Below are positions 10,087 to 19,879 of a DNA stretch of 64,000 bases, piece by piece. The stretch comes from Brevundimonas sp. M20 (GTDB lineage: Bacteria; Pseudomonadota; Alphaproteobacteria; Caulobacterales; Caulobacteraceae). Below the pieces are notes generated by a model that was not told where the DNA came from, did not search any database, and was given only the letters and a program-made list of their open reading frames with translations. The first letter of the stretch is position 1, and each line of letters starts with the position of its first letter. The DNA lies in NCBI RefSeq assembly GCF_006547065.1, contig NZ_CP041243.1, forward strand, positions 3,177,001-3,241,000, read 5' to 3'. A program made the translations under genes and the position numbers.

Positions 10087-12249
10087 CTAAAGGAATGAAT
10101 ACGGATCCACGTCCACGTTCAGACGCACCGAGGCCGGCACCTTCACCCGACTGAGCCAGACGCGCAGGAAGCCCTGCAGGTCCACGTCCCGGTCGGCGCG
10201 CACCAGCAGGCGCTTGCGGCGACGCCCCCGGACCAGGGCCAGCGGCGCGTCGGCGGGGCCATAAACTTCCAGCCGCTCGGCGTTGGGAATGGCCTCGGCA
10301 AGATCGCGGGCGACCTTCTCGACTGCTTGCGCGTTCTCGCCGGACAGGATCAGGGCGGCCAGCCGACCGTAAGGCGGCAGGGAAGCCGCCTCGCGCTCGG
10401 CCATCTCGGCGTCAACGAAGGCGTCCCGGTCACCGGCCGCCAGAGCCATCAGCACCGGATGTTCAGGCGTCCAGGTCTGTAGAAGCGCCCGCCCGGGTTT
10501 GTCTGCCCGCCCGGCCCGGCCCGTCGCCTGCGTCAACAGTTGAAACGTCCGCTCGGCCGCCCGCAGATCACCGCCGCGCAAACCGAGATCGGCATCCACC
10601 ACCCCGACCAGCGTCAGATGGGGGAAGTTATGCCCCTTCGCCGCCGCCTGGGTGGCGACCAGGATATCGATCTCCCCCTCCGCCATCGACTGGATCAGGG
10701 CGCGGGCGGACTTGCCGTCCGGGACAGTGTCCGAGCTGAACACGGCGGTCCGGGCCTGCGGGAACAACTGGCGCACCTCTTCCTCGACCCGCTCCACACC
10801 CGGCCCGACCGGCACGAGGCTGTCCTCGGCGCCGCAGGATGGACAGGCCTTCGGCTTGGGCATGGAGAAGCCCGTCAGGTGGCAGACCAGCCGTCCGGTG
10901 TAGCGATGCTCGACCAGCCAACTGTCGGTGTCGGGCGCGGTCAGGCGGTGGCCGCAGACGCGGCAAAGGACCACGGGAGCATAGCCGCGCCGGTTGAGGA
11001 ACAGCAGCGTCTGCTCCTTGCGCGCCAGCGTCTGGCCGATCGCCTCACGCAGGGGCTGGGACAGCCAGGTCTGGGGGTCCGGCGGCGCGGCCCGCAAATC
11101 CAGCAACCCGATATCCGGCAACACCGCCGCGCCGTGGCGCGCGCCCAGCTTCAGCCAGCGATACCGGCCCTGATGAGCGTTCCAAAGCGTCTCCAGCGAC
11201 GGCGTCGCCGAGGCCAGCACCACTGTCGCGCCCTCGATCCGGGCGCGGGCCACGGCGAGGTCCCGGCCATGGTAGACCAGCCCCTCCTCCTGCTTGAACG
11301 AGCCGTCGTGCTCCTCATCAACAATGATCAGGCGCAAATTGGCATAGGGCAGGAACAGGGCCGAACGCGCGCCGACCACGATATTGCAGCGCCCCGCCTG
11401 AACGGCCTCCCAGACCTGACGTCGGCGCGGCGGCGCCACCCCCGAATGCCATTCGGCGGGCGCGGTCCCGAAGCGAGCGCTGATCCGCTCGATCAGGGCC
11501 TGCGTCAGGGCGATCTCGGGCAGCAGGATCAGAATCTGGGCGGTGGGATCCGCTCCCAGCGCGCGGGCGGCGGCCTCCAGATAGGCCTCGGTCTTGCCGG
11601 ACCCTGTGACCCCGTCCAGCAGCATCGGTACGAAGCGGAGTGAGCCGACCGCCTCTGCGACGGCTTCGGCGGCGGCGGCCTGATCCGGGTTAAGGGTCGC
11701 GGGCGCATGATCCGGATCGGGAGGATCGAAAGCCGCGACGGCCTCGATCTCGATGATCTCCAGCACCCCCTCATCCAGAAGGCCTTTCACCACGCCGGAC
11801 GATACATTGGCGGCGCGGGCCAGATCGGGGCCCGGCATGGACTTTTGACCCAGAAGCTCCAACACCGCGGTCCGGGCGACAGTCGGTCTGGCGGGCAGAC
11901 GATCGCCCACCCGGCGTACCCGGCGCTCAGGCCGCGGACGCGGCGCCCGCAACCCCTTCAGCGCCGCCGACGCCATCTCGCCCGGCGCGCTCAGCGTCCA
12001 GCGCGCGGCCCATTCAACGAAATCGACAGTGCGCCCGGGCAGGCGCGGATCGTCCAGGACGTGATCCAGCGTCTTCAGTCGCCGGTTCGAGCCGGTCGTC
12101 TCGCGCACCTCCGATACGATGCCCCGGATCAGGCGCGGTCCCAGCGGCACGGCGACCTGATCGCCGCGCGCGACCTCGACTCCGTCGGGAACTTCGTAGT
12201 CGAAGGCTTCAGGCACCGGCAGAGGAATCAGGACGGATGCGACTTTCAC
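10087..12249 (-). CDS. priA: Primosomal helicase PriA with one zinc site degenerate
   Basis: A 720-residue superfamily-2 helicase that reloads the replisome at collapsed forks. In order: the 3' DNA-binding domain ([19 protein letters not shown]), the P-loop [10 protein letters not shown] (about residue 215), the DEEH box (about 312), the zinc-binding insert (about 425-470), and helicase motifs V/VI ([25 protein letters not shown]). In the zinc insert, CRVC and CPSC remain (the Zn1 set in E. coli), but of the Zn2 set only one cysteine survives: the CPxC pair reads APDTD and CHxC reads CHLTG. I start at GTG 12249; the open frame upstream overlaps the divergent transaldolase gene and has no family match. 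Confidence 0.95.
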   Translation of the reverse strand: MKVASVLIPLPVPEAFDYEVPDGVEVARGDQVAVPLGPRLIRGIVSEVRETTGSNRRLKTLDHVLDDPRLPGRTVDFVEWAARWTLSAPGEMASAALKGLRAPRPRPERRVRRVGDRLPARPTVARTAVLELLGQKSMPGPDLARAANVSSGVVKGLLDEGVLEIIEIEAVAAFDPPDPDHAPATLNPDQAAAAEAVAEAVGSLRFVPMLLDGVTGSGKTEAYLEAAARALGADPTAQILILLPEIALTQALIERISARFGTAPAEWHSGVAPPRRRQVWEAVQAGRCNIVVGARSALFLPYANLRLIIVDEEHDGSFKQEEGLVYHGRDLAVARARIEGATVVLASATPSLETLWNAHQGRYRWLKLGARHGAAVLPDIGLLDLRAAPPDPQTWLSQPLREAIGQTLARKEQTLLFLNRRGYAPVVLCRVCGHRLTAPDTDSWLVEHRYTGRLVCHLTGFSMPKPKACPSCGAEDSLVPVGPGVERVEEEVRQLFPQARTAVFSSDTVPDGKSARALIQSMAEGEIDILVATQAAAKGHNFPHLTLVGVVDADLGLRGGDLRAAERTFQLLTQATGRAGRADKPGRALLQTWTPEHPVLMALAAGDRDAFVDAEMAEREAASLPPYGRLAALILSGENAQAVEKVARDLAEAIPNAERLEVYGPADAPLALVRGRRRKRLLVRADRDVDLQGFLRVWLSRVKVPASVRLNVDVDPYSFL

Positions 12250-12279
12250 CCTTGCCCCCTCTCCGCTAGAAGCCCCGAC

Positions 12280-12933
12280 ATGAAACTCTTCCTCGACACC
12301 GCCGAAGTCGCCGTCATCAAGGACCTGCTGCCGACCGGCATGGTCGACGGCGTGACCACCAATCCGAGTCTGATCGCGAAGTCCGGGCGCAACATCGCCG
12401 AGGTCATCGCTGAAATCTGCGCCCTGGTCGAGGGTCCGATTTCGGCCGAGGCCGTCGCGACCGACTATGAGACCATGGTCAAGGAGGGCGACAAGCTGGC
12501 CGCCATCGCCCCGAACGTGGTGGTGAAGCTGCCGCTGACCTGGGACGGGCTGCGGGCGGCGCGGAACTTCTCGGACAAGGGCATCAAGACCAACGTCACC
12601 CTGTGCTTCTCCGCCGCCCAGGCCATGCTGGCCGCCAAGGCGGGCGCGACCTTCATCTCGCCCTTCGTCGGGCGCCTGGAAGACCACGGTGCGGACGGGA
12701 TTGGCCTGCTGGAAGAGATCCGCACCCTGTACGACATCCACGGCTTCGAAACCGAAATCCTGGCCGCCAGCCTGCGTAATCCGGGCCACGTCTCGGCCGC
12801 CGCCCTCGCCGGCGCCGACGCCGCGACCCTCCCGGCCGACACTTTCAAGGCCCTGGTCAAACACCCGTTAACCGACAAGGGGCTTGATGCCTTCCTGGCG
12901 GACTGGGGCAAGACCGGTCAGTCCATCCTTTAG
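12280..12933 (+). CDS. fsa: Fructose-6-phosphate aldolase / transaldolase (small, TalC/FSA type)
   Basis: A 217-residue TIM-barrel aldolase. [29 protein letters not shown] and the Schiff-base lysine Lys83 in [12 protein letters not shown] define the small transaldolase family. [21 protein letters not shown] closes the protein. Family members act either as fructose-6-phosphate aldolase or as true transaldolase, and sequence alone does not decide which. It starts 30 bases from the divergent priA start. DUF484-xerC follow on the same strand after 24 bases. Confidence 0.9.
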   Translation: MKLFLDTAEVAVIKDLLPTGMVDGVTTNPSLIAKSGRNIAEVIAEICALVEGPISAEAVATDYETMVKEGDKLAAIAPNVVVKLPLTWDGLRAARNFSDKGIKTNVTLCFSAAQAMLAAKAGATFISPFVGRLEDHGADGIGLLEEIRTLYDIHGFETEILAASLRNPGHVSAAALAGADAATLPADTFKALVKHPLTDKGLDAFLADWGKTGQSIL

Positions 12934-12957
12934 AACTGGCGCCTCGGGGAGAGGTTA

Positions 12958-13659
12958 GTGAGCGTTTCGCCTGACCTCTTTTCGAAGCAAGACGAGCTTC
13001 ACTGGCCGGACGTCCGCGTCTGGCTTCAGGCGCACGCCCAGACCCTGCTGGACGATCGCTCCCTGCTGGAAGAGATCGGGCTGAAGCCGCACGGGCGCAA
13101 TGTGGTCGAGTTCGGCCGCGCCGCCCTGACCAAGCTGGAAGAAGCCGTTGAGCGCGAAGCCGACGCCCGCAAGCGGATCGAGGCCGTCGCCCGCGCCAAT
13201 TTCGCCGCCCAAACCCAGACCCATGTTGCGGCTCTGGACCTGATGGAGTCCCGCAATCCTTCCGATCTGGCCCGCCGCCTGGACGCAGTGGCGCAGGGAC
13301 GGTTCGGCCTTGCCGGCGCGGCCATCGCCATGGAGAAGCCCGGCGGCGTTCCGTTCGGCTGGAAAGCGCTGGACGCGGGCGGCGTCGATGGCCTGCTGGG
13401 CGAGCATGGCCTGACCTGGCTGGGCCCGAATTTCGATGGGCTGAATCTGTTCGGCGCGACGGACGGAGAGGTAAAGTCGGTCGCCCTCATCCGCATGGCC
13501 CCGCACTTCCCCGGCGACGACACCCCCGGCCGCCACGCCGTCTGCGCCTTCGGATCACCTGAAGAAGACGGGTTCACCCCGACCATGGGCTGCGAACTGG
13601 TGGCCTTCATCGCCCGGGTGGTCGAGCGCACGGCCGAACGATGGCCCATTCTGAACTAA
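12958..13659 (+). CDS. DUF484 (GAF-like) family protein
   Basis: A 233-residue cytoplasmic protein of the DUF484 family. It has an N-terminal helical segment (VRVWLQAHAQTLLDDRSLLEEIGL, coiled-coil-like to about residue 85) and a GAF-like domain (about 95-230). DUF484 genes usually sit just upstream of xerC in proteobacteria, as here: the end of this gene overlaps xerC by 19 bases. The biochemical role is unknown; the genetic link suggests something related to XerC or chromosome processing. The start is GTG 12958, the only codon that gives the family's N-terminus. Confidence 0.85.
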   Translation: MSVSPDLFSKQDELHWPDVRVWLQAHAQTLLDDRSLLEEIGLKPHGRNVVEFGRAALTKLEEAVEREADARKRIEAVARANFAAQTQTHVAALDLMESRNPSDLARRLDAVAQGRFGLAGAAIAMEKPGGVPFGWKALDAGGVDGLLGEHGLTWLGPNFDGLNLFGATDGEVKSVALIRMAPHFPGDDTPGRHAVCAFGSPEEDGFTPTMGCELVAFIARVVERTAERWPILN

Positions 13660-14570
13660 CGGCTGACGAGGCGCTCGCCGCCTGGCTGGAGCATCTGGCG
13701 CACGAGCGGCGCCTGTCACCCCGCACGCTGGAAGCTTACGGCCACATCGGGCGGCTCTATCTGGCTTTCCTTGAGCGCCATCGGGGCGAGCCCCAGCGGC
13801 TTAAGGGCCTCGGCGCGATCACGGCTGCGGAAGTGCGCGCCCATCTGGCCGAGCGTCGCTCGGGCGACCACCCCCTGAACGCGCGCTCGATCAGCCAGAC
13901 CCTGTCCGCCATACGCGCCTTTCACGGCTTCCTGGACCGGAGACTGGACACGCCTGCGCCTCAACTGGCTCTGGTGCACGGACCGAAGGTGAAGCCTTCC
14001 CTGCCCCGCCCGATCAGCGAGGATCAGGCGCGCGGCCTGCTGGAGGAAAGCGAGGCCGATCCGGATATGGAGCCTTGGGAAGCGGCGCGGGACCGGGCCG
14101 TTCTGACCCTGCTGTACGGCTGCGGTCTGCGGATTTCCGAGGGCCTGTCGCTGATCCGGGCCGACGCTCCCTTGCCCGAAACCCTGCGGATCACCGGCAA
14201 GGGCGGCAAGACGCGGATGGCGCCGGTCCTGCCCGCCGTGCGCGAGGCGGTTGACGCCTATCTCGCGCTTCAACCCCACCCCCTTGAGCCGTCGGACGCC
14301 CTGTTCCGGGCGAAGCGCGGCGGACCGCTGGGACCGCGTCAGGTGCAGGCGGCCATGCAGCGCCTGCGCGGGCGGCTGGGTTTGCCCGCCAGCGCCACGC
14401 CCCACGCCCTGCGCCACAGCTTCGCGACCCACCTGCTGGGCGCGGGCGCCGACTTGCGCTCGATCCAGCAACTGCTGGGCCACGCCAGCCTGTCGACGAC
14501 GCAGAAATACACCGCCGTCGATGCCGCCTACCTGCTGGACGTCTATGCGGCGGCGCATCCGAGGGCGTGA
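13641..14570 (+). CDS. xerC: Tyrosine site-specific recombinase XerC
   Basis: A 309-residue integrase-family recombinase. The SAM-like core-binding domain (about 8-100) has HERRLSPRTLEAYGHIGR. The catalytic domain has the full set: Arg163 (GCGLRISE), Lys187 (TGKGGKTR), His255 and Arg258 (HALRHSFATHLL), His281 (LLGHASL) and the nucleophile Tyr290 (TTQKYTAVD). XerC with XerD resolves chromosome dimers at dif during division. Overlap with the DUF484 gene fits the usual operon and argues for the chromosomal housekeeping enzyme rather than a phage integrase. No dif site was recognised. Confidence 0.93.
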   Translation: MAHSELTADEALAAWLEHLAHERRLSPRTLEAYGHIGRLYLAFLERHRGEPQRLKGLGAITAAEVRAHLAERRSGDHPLNARSISQTLSAIRAFHGFLDRRLDTPAPQLALVHGPKVKPSLPRPISEDQARGLLEESEADPDMEPWEAARDRAVLTLLYGCGLRISEGLSLIRADAPLPETLRITGKGGKTRMAPVLPAVREAVDAYLALQPHPLEPSDALFRAKRGGPLGPRQVQAAMQRLRGRLGLPASATPHALRHSFATHLLGAGADLRSIQQLLGHASLSTTQKYTAVDAAYLLDVYAAAHPRA

Positions 14571-14637
14571 GCGAACACGGACTCGCCAGCGTGCGAGATC
14601 GGCGTAAGGTGCCCTGAAAAGACAGAGGGAAACGCCG

Positions 14638-15636
14638 TTGCCCCTGTATCGCCTACCGGGTCCGGATCGCCGACTGCTTCTGACTGGATTGGCCGCCACC
14701 CTGGCGTGGGGCAGGTCCTCTGGCGCCCCCGCGCAGGCGCCGGACGAACCGGCCGCAATCCCGCTTCTGGCCAATCTGTTCACTCGCGTGGCTGCGTCCG
14801 TGACCATCAATGATCACGGACCCTTCACCTTCGTCATCGACACGGGCGCAGGCCGGACGTCGATCGCCGACACCCTTGCCGGGCGACTGCGTCTACCGGT
14901 GATGGAGCCCGTGACCGTTCACGGGATCACTGCCGCGACCCGGACCGACAGCGTCCACGTGAACCGGATTTTTCTGAGCGGTCTGGGTTTCCGCGATCTG
15001 CGCTGCCCGATCTTGCCGGCAGACCAATTGGGGGCCGATGGTCTGCTGGGACTGGACGTTCTGGGACGCTACCGACTGGGCTTCAATGTGGACCGCCGCT
15101 CGGCCACCCTGAACGGGCGAGGCGCCCGCATACTGATGGGCGGCGCCGACATGAACACCGGCACGAGGCTCCAGAGAAACGGCGTGCGTTCCGTCCGCGG
15201 TCGCTTCGGGCAACTGCTTCTGACCCGGACTCTGGTCGACGGGGTGGAGACCGCCGCCTTTATCGATAGCGGCGCCCAGTACTCCATCGGGAATGAGGCC
15301 CTGCGGCAGGCCATCACGACACGGCGCGCGAACGTACCCCGCCCGTATCGCCAGATCCTGCTCTATGGCGTCACCGGCCAGAGCCTGCCGGCTGATATCG
15401 CACGTGTGGAGGATATTCGTCTGGGCTGGTCAAGACTCGGCCAGACGCCCCTGCTGTTCGCCGACCTGCATTGCTTCCGGACGCTGGAACTGGCCGACCG
15501 GCCCGCCCTGCTGGTGGGGGCGGACCTTCTGGGTCGGTTCCGGCGAGTCACACTCGACTTCCCCGGCAACACCATCGCCTTCGAGGGCCTTCGCCGTCAG
15601 ACGACGCGGACTATCGAGGACGAACTCGGGGCCTGA
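14638..15636 (+). CDS. Secreted retropepsin-like aspartyl protease with two protease domains
   Basis: A 332-residue protein. Residues 1-33 look like a signal sequence with arginines ahead of a hydrophobic stretch (RRLLLTGLAATLAWG), possibly Tat-type. Two pepsin-like half-domains follow: FVIDTGAGRTSIAD with Asp68 and AAFIDSGAQYSIGNE with Asp210, each followed by a second conserved hydrophobic-Gly element (GLLGLDVLGRY, LLVGADLLGRF). Having DTG and DSG in one chain suggests an intramolecular pseudo-dimer. The start is TTG 14638 with an AGAGGGA ribosome site upstream. It ends exactly against the lpdA stop on the other strand. Substrate unknown. Confidence 0.8.
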   Translation: MPLYRLPGPDRRLLLTGLAATLAWGRSSGAPAQAPDEPAAIPLLANLFTRVAASVTINDHGPFTFVIDTGAGRTSIADTLAGRLRLPVMEPVTVHGITAATRTDSVHVNRIFLSGLGFRDLRCPILPADQLGADGLLGLDVLGRYRLGFNVDRRSATLNGRGARILMGGADMNTGTRLQRNGVRSVRGRFGQLLLTRTLVDGVETAAFIDSGAQYSIGNEALRQAITTRRANVPRPYRQILLYGVTGQSLPADIARVEDIRLGWSRLGQTPLLFADLHCFRTLELADRPALLVGADLLGRFRRVTLDFPGNTIAFEGLRRQTTRTIEDELGA

Positions 15637-17058
15637 TCAGGCCTGCATGGTCCAGTTGTCGACGCCCATGGCCGCCTGTTTGACGGCTTCCGAACGGGTC
15701 GGGTGCGCATGACAGATGCGGGCGATGTCTTCCGCCGCGCCGCCGAAGGCCATGGCCACACAGGCTTCACCGATCAGTTCGCCGGCCTGCGGGCCATAGA
15801 TGTGGACACCCAGAATCTTGTCGGTCGCGGCGTCAGCCAGAACCTTGGCGAAGCCTTCGGTCTCGTGATTGATCTTGGCCCGGCTGTTGGCGGTGAAGGG
15901 GAATTTGCCCTTCTTGAATGCGACGCCCGCCGCCTTCAGCTGCTCCTCGGTCTTGCCGACCCAGGCCACTTCCGGGCCGGTGTAGATGACGCTGGGGACC
16001 AGATCGTAGTCGACGTGACCCGCCTTGCCGGCGATGTATTCAATGACGGCGACGGCTTCTTCTTCCGCCTTGTGCGCCAGCATCGGGCCGGTCGTGACGT
16101 CGCCGATCACCCAGACGCCGGCCTTGCCCGTCTTCAGATGATCGTTGGCCAGGAAGCCGCGCTTGTCGGTCTCGATGCCGACCGTCTCCAGACCCAGACC
16201 AGCCGTGTAGGGCCGGCGGCCGATGGCGACGAGAACCACGTCGCCCTTCAGGGTTTCGGCGGCGCCGCCGGCGGCAGGCTCCAGCGTCAGCTCGACGCCG
16301 TCCTTGCCCGTCTTCGCGGCGGTGACCTTGGTGCCCATCCTGAAGGTCATGCCCTGCTTGGTCAGGCCGCGCTGGAAGGCGGTGGCGACCTCGGCGTCCA
16401 TGCCTGCGCCGACCTTGTCCAGGAACTCGACCACGGTGACCTGGGCGCCCAGACGACGCCAGACCGAGCCGAGCTCGAGGCCGATCACGCCCGCTCCGAC
16501 CACGATCAGGTGCTTCGGCACGGCCGGCAGCGACAGGGCGCCGGTCGAGTCGATGACCTTGCCTTCGACGAAGTCGACGCCCGGCAGCGGGGTCGGCTCC
16601 GAACCGGTGGCGATGACGATGTCCTTGGCGGTCAGCCGGGTCACCGTTCCGTCGGCGGCGGTGACTTCAACCGCGCCGGGGCCGGTGATCTTTCCCTTGC
16701 CCTTGATCCAGTCGGCCTTGTTTTTCTTGAACAGGAACTCGATGCCCTTGGTCAGGGCGCCGACACTGTCGGCCTTCTGCTTCATCATTTGCGGCAGGTT
16801 GACCTTGGCCTCGCCCACCTCGATGCCGAGGGTCGAGAACTCCTTGGTCGCGACCTCAAACAGTTCCGAAGCATGCAGCAGGGCCTTCGACGGCATGCAG
16901 CCGACATTCAGGCAGGTGCCGCCGAGGGTGTCGCGCATCTCGACACAGGCCACCTTCAGACCCAACTGACCCGCGCGGATCGCGGCGTTGTAGCCGCCCG
17001 GCCCGCCCCCGATGATGACGACGTCATACGCGGTGCTGGGGGAAGCGGCTTCGGCCAT
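15637..17058 (-). CDS. lpdA: Dihydrolipoyl dehydrogenase (E3)
   Basis: A 473-residue flavoprotein disulfide reductase. The FAD-binding motif is VVIIGGGPGGYNAA (13-26). The redox pair Cys49/Cys54 lies in GGTCLNVGCMPSKALLHAS, the NAD motif in VVGAGVIGLELGSVW, and the C-terminal His452-Glu457 dyad in HAHPTRSE. It reoxidises lipoamide for pyruvate and 2-oxoglutarate dehydrogenases. No E1/E2 gene adjoins it here, so it may serve several complexes. ATG 17058 opens at MAEAASPS; further upstream in-frame sequence lacks family similarity. Confidence 0.96.
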   Translation of the reverse strand: MAEAASPSTAYDVVIIGGGPGGYNAAIRAGQLGLKVACVEMRDTLGGTCLNVGCMPSKALLHASELFEVATKEFSTLGIEVGEAKVNLPQMMKQKADSVGALTKGIEFLFKKNKADWIKGKGKITGPGAVEVTAADGTVTRLTAKDIVIATGSEPTPLPGVDFVEGKVIDSTGALSLPAVPKHLIVVGAGVIGLELGSVWRRLGAQVTVVEFLDKVGAGMDAEVATAFQRGLTKQGMTFRMGTKVTAAKTGKDGVELTLEPAAGGAAETLKGDVVLVAIGRRPYTAGLGLETVGIETDKRGFLANDHLKTGKAGVWVIGDVTTGPMLAHKAEEEAVAVIEYIAGKAGHVDYDLVPSVIYTGPEVAWVGKTEEQLKAAGVAFKKGKFPFTANSRAKINHETEGFAKVLADAATDKILGVHIYGPQAGELIGEACVAMAFGGAAEDIARICHAHPTRSEAVKQAAMGVDNWTMQA

Positions 17059-17164
17059 GGGGTCTCTCTGATGCTCTGTCTGGGCGCGGGGAAGGCGCGC
17101 GGAACCTAACGGCAAGACCGCGGGGGTCAACCATCCACAGGCATATGGTGACGATCCGTCCGTA

Positions 17165-17635
17165 TCATAAGGACAGCTGCCCCGGAATGCGGTGCTTGCG
17201 CTGGCGGCGGGCGACCACGATCACCAGAACGCCGAGCACCAGCAATCCGCCGAGGATCAACCACAGCGGATCGAACGGCAGGCCGCCTGCGGACGGCGCC
17301 GAACGGGCGGCGATGTCGGCGGAGCCACCGTTCCGGTCCATGGCCAGTCGCAGGACCGCGTCGGCGATGAAACCCAGGAAATAGGCGATGGAAGCCCGGG
17401 CGTTCCCCGCCCCCAGCATCAGGGCCGCGATGAGATAGAGAACCACCGCGCCCGCCCACAGCGCCCAGGCCGGGATCACGCCGAACAGGTTGCCCCCGGT
17501 CGCGGCTTCCGCCTCTGCCCGCATGGCGCCGACGTCCGGCGCGCCGCCGCTGACCAGCGGCGACAGGAACGGCCAGGCCAGCCAGCCGACATAGCCGAGG
17601 ATCGCAAGGGCGACGAGGAAGCGCAGAACCTTCAT
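17165..17635 (-). CDS. Small membrane protein of unknown function
   Basis: A 156-residue protein with an N-terminal membrane helix (VLRFLVALAILGYVGWLAWPFL), a second hydrophobic segment at about 52-75 (IPAWALWAGAVVLYLIAALML), a weaker one near 83-98, and a final helix near residues 120-142 (DPLWLILGGLLVLGVLVIVVA) followed by a basic tail. I do not recognise a family. It begins 85 bases downstream of the histidine kinase on the same strand and may be in its operon, so an accessory or membrane-sensing role is conceivable but unsupported. Confidence 0.7.
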   Translation of the reverse strand: MKVLRFLVALAILGYVGWLAWPFLSPLVSGGAPDVGAMRAEAEAATGGNLFGVIPAWALWAGAVVLYLIAALMLGAGNARASIAYFLGFIADAVLRLAMDRNGGSADIAARSAPSAGGLPFDPLWLILGGLLVLGVLVIVVARRQRKHRIPGQLSL

Positions 17636-17720
17636 GACCGGTCTCCGTAGGGGGCGTTAACCACCCTACACCTCACGCACAGAACGTCGATAGACGGGCC
17701 AGACGTGGCCGCGCTTCGGG

Positions 17721-19589
17721 TCAGGCGCTCTGGCCTTCGGGCTGGAGCACCGGTTGAGGCAGGGTGATGGACACCTCGGCGCCGCCGTCCGGCACGTCGT
17801 CGATGGACAGGACGCCGCCCGACTGGCGCGCGAAAGCATAGGCCTGTGACAGGCCCAGCCCCGCTGCGCCCTCACGCGTGGTGAAGAACGGCTCGACCGC
17901 GCGGGCCGCCAGATCGCGATCCATGCCCGGTCCGGTGTCCCGGACACTCAGACGAAGACCGCCTTCAAGCAGGGCCTCCAGACGCACCGCGACCGAGCCC
18001 TTGGCGCCCACCGCCTCGACCGCGTTCTGGGTCAGCGCGCGCACCGCGCCTTCGAAGGCGACCGGATCCAGCCGGGCGGGCGCATCTCCCGACGGCCCCT
18101 CGATCATCAGATCAATATCCGGCCCAGCCATGGCGCGAAGTCGGGTCTCCATTCCGCGCAGCAGAACTCCGGCGTCCAAGGTCTGGAACACCGGCGCGTC
18201 GTCGCCCTGCGAGAAGGCGGTCAGACGACGGGTCAATTGCTCGCCGCGCTGACCGGCGGCCAGTGCGGCCTGCCCCAGACGACGCACGCGGGCGGGGTCA
18301 TCCGCCTGACGCAGCATCATATCGAGCGCACCGGTCATGACGCCCAGCAGGGCGTTGAAATCATGCGCCAGACCGCCGGTCAGACGGCCGACGCTCTCCA
18401 TGCGGCGTCCGCCCTGAAGCTCGGCCTCGGCGTCCTCCCTGGCCTTGCGCGCGATGGCGCGGGCGGTCTCGGCGTCCTCGCGCGCGACCGCCGCGGCGGT
18501 CAGGGCTTCCTCGGCCTGCAAGCGAGCGGCCTCGGCTTGCTCGCGCAGGGTCTGGACTTCTTCCTCGGAGATCGCGGGCGCGCTCGGCTCGCTCTCGATG
18601 ATCGTCTCGGGCAGCGGGCTGAAGACGATGGTCTCGACCGGCGCCTCGACAGACGGCTCGACCGGAACGTCCTCGACCACCGGCTCGGCGCGTTCGCCGG
18701 CCAGCAGCAGGGCGTCGACCTGACCGTTCGCATCCGTCAGCGGCAGCATCGACCAGCGAATACCCTCCGGCGCCCCATTTCGGGACGTGAAGGCGTCCGC
18801 CTCACCGGAGGGGGCCGACAGAGCCGCGCGCAGGGCCTGACGAGCTTCCACGCGCTCGTCCTCCGCCAGGAACAGGTCCGCGAAATCGCCTTCGGCGACA
18901 TCCCGGCCCAGCACCAGCAGGGCGGTGCGGTTGGCCTCGCGCACAACACCGTTGGCGGCGACCACCACGAGGGCGCTGGAAGCGGCGTCAAAGACCCGGC
19001 GGGTCAGATCGCTTTCAATCACCACCGTTTCCGGCACGAGGACTTCCGGCGTCTGCAGCCCTTCGGTCTCGACAATGGCTGCGGTGGAGCCGGTGATCTG
19101 GCCCAGTTCATTCTCGATCGGCATGGCGGTCACCGAGACAAGCATCTTCCGACGGGTCGCGGGGTTGGACATCATGTGGTGGAAGCCCTTGACCGTCTGG
19201 CCCCGCAGGGCGCGAGCGCTGGGCAGGAGGTCCGGCGGCACCGGACGCCCGTCCGGGAAGGTGATCCCCCAGGTCGCCGAATGGAAGCGAAGGCCGATCA
19301 GTTCTGCGTCGCGACGCCCGAGCAGCTGGTGCGCGGCGCGGTTGGCGAAGACAAATTTGCCCTGCTTGTCGGTCTCGACCAGAGCGACGGGGATGGCGTT
19401 CAGGGTCTCGAACAGCCGCTTCTGGGAATCCTCCGCCACGCGCTGGACCAGATCCAGCTGGCCCGAGGCGTCGACATGCTGACCCCGCTTCTTGAAGGCG
19501 AACCCCAGAGCGATCAGCCCGACGAGCCAGCCGACCACCGCAACAGCGCCCAGCACCCACATCCAATTGATCTGGCCTTCGAGAAACAT
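17721..19589 (-). CDS. PAS-domain sensor histidine kinase, orphan
   Basis: A 622-residue kinase. One membrane segment at about 10-30 (WVLGAVAVVGWLVGLIALGF) with no periplasmic loop; a PAS domain at about 50-160 (LNAIPVALVETDKQGKFVFA); a second PAS-like segment at about 195-300; an acidic Ala/Glu-rich coiled coil at about 340-395. Then a DHp domain with phospho-acceptor His409 (GGLAHDFNALLGVM) and a HATPase domain with N box TQNAVEAV, G1 DTGPGM, F box EPFFTT and G2 GLGLS. The H box resembles the CckA type. No receiver domain or response-regulator gene is next to it. The start ATG 19589 (MFLEGQINW) precedes the membrane helix. Signal and partner are unknown. Confidence 0.88.
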   Translation of the reverse strand: MFLEGQINWMWVLGAVAVVGWLVGLIALGFAFKKRGQHVDASGQLDLVQRVAEDSQKRLFETLNAIPVALVETDKQGKFVFANRAAHQLLGRRDAELIGLRFHSATWGITFPDGRPVPPDLLPSARALRGQTVKGFHHMMSNPATRRKMLVSVTAMPIENELGQITGSTAAIVETEGLQTPEVLVPETVVIESDLTRRVFDAASSALVVVAANGVVREANRTALLVLGRDVAEGDFADLFLAEDERVEARQALRAALSAPSGEADAFTSRNGAPEGIRWSMLPLTDANGQVDALLLAGERAEPVVEDVPVEPSVEAPVETIVFSPLPETIIESEPSAPAISEEEVQTLREQAEAARLQAEEALTAAAVAREDAETARAIARKAREDAEAELQGGRRMESVGRLTGGLAHDFNALLGVMTGALDMMLRQADDPARVRRLGQAALAAGQRGEQLTRRLTAFSQGDDAPVFQTLDAGVLLRGMETRLRAMAGPDIDLMIEGPSGDAPARLDPVAFEGAVRALTQNAVEAVGAKGSVAVRLEALLEGGLRLSVRDTGPGMDRDLAARAVEPFFTTREGAAGLGLSQAYAFARQSGGVLSIDDVPDGGAEVSITLPQPVLQPEGQSA

Positions 19590-19749
19590 TCGACCTGACT
19601 GTCCCGTTCTGGCGCCTCTGCGCCGGTTCGGGAGACACCTTGCAAACGGCGAACCGCAACGGCCGCCTTTCGCCCCCAAGGCGACCTAGCGGGGGATGAT
19701 CCGACGGTCCACCCCGGTCGGTTAACCTTGTTGTGTGCAGGCAAGAAAA

Positions 19750-19775
19750 GGGGCCGGACGTCGCCGTCCGGCCCC
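19750..19775 (-). terminator. Intrinsic terminator of the TonB-dependent receptor gene
   Basis: A perfect 11-bp stem, GGGGCCGGACG/CGTCCGGCCCC with loop TCGC on the plus strand. On the minus strand it is followed by TTTTCTTG. It lies about 105 bases past the receptor stop codon, in the 290-base gap before the histidine kinase promoter region. I see no gene in the rest of that gap. Confidence 0.8.
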
Positions 19776-19879
19776 TCATCTTCTGTCGCTATGCTCGGCT
19801 CGCGGAGCCTCGCCACCTGAGCGAGGGCAGCTAAACCGCGCTCAGAAAGAGAGCGGCCGCGCCGCAAACGTTGGCGCCC

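Noticed and set aside
12250..12864. N-terminal extension of PriA by 205 residues
   Set aside because: The extension is antisense to the transaldolase gene and lacks PriA similarity; GTG 12249 gives the family start.
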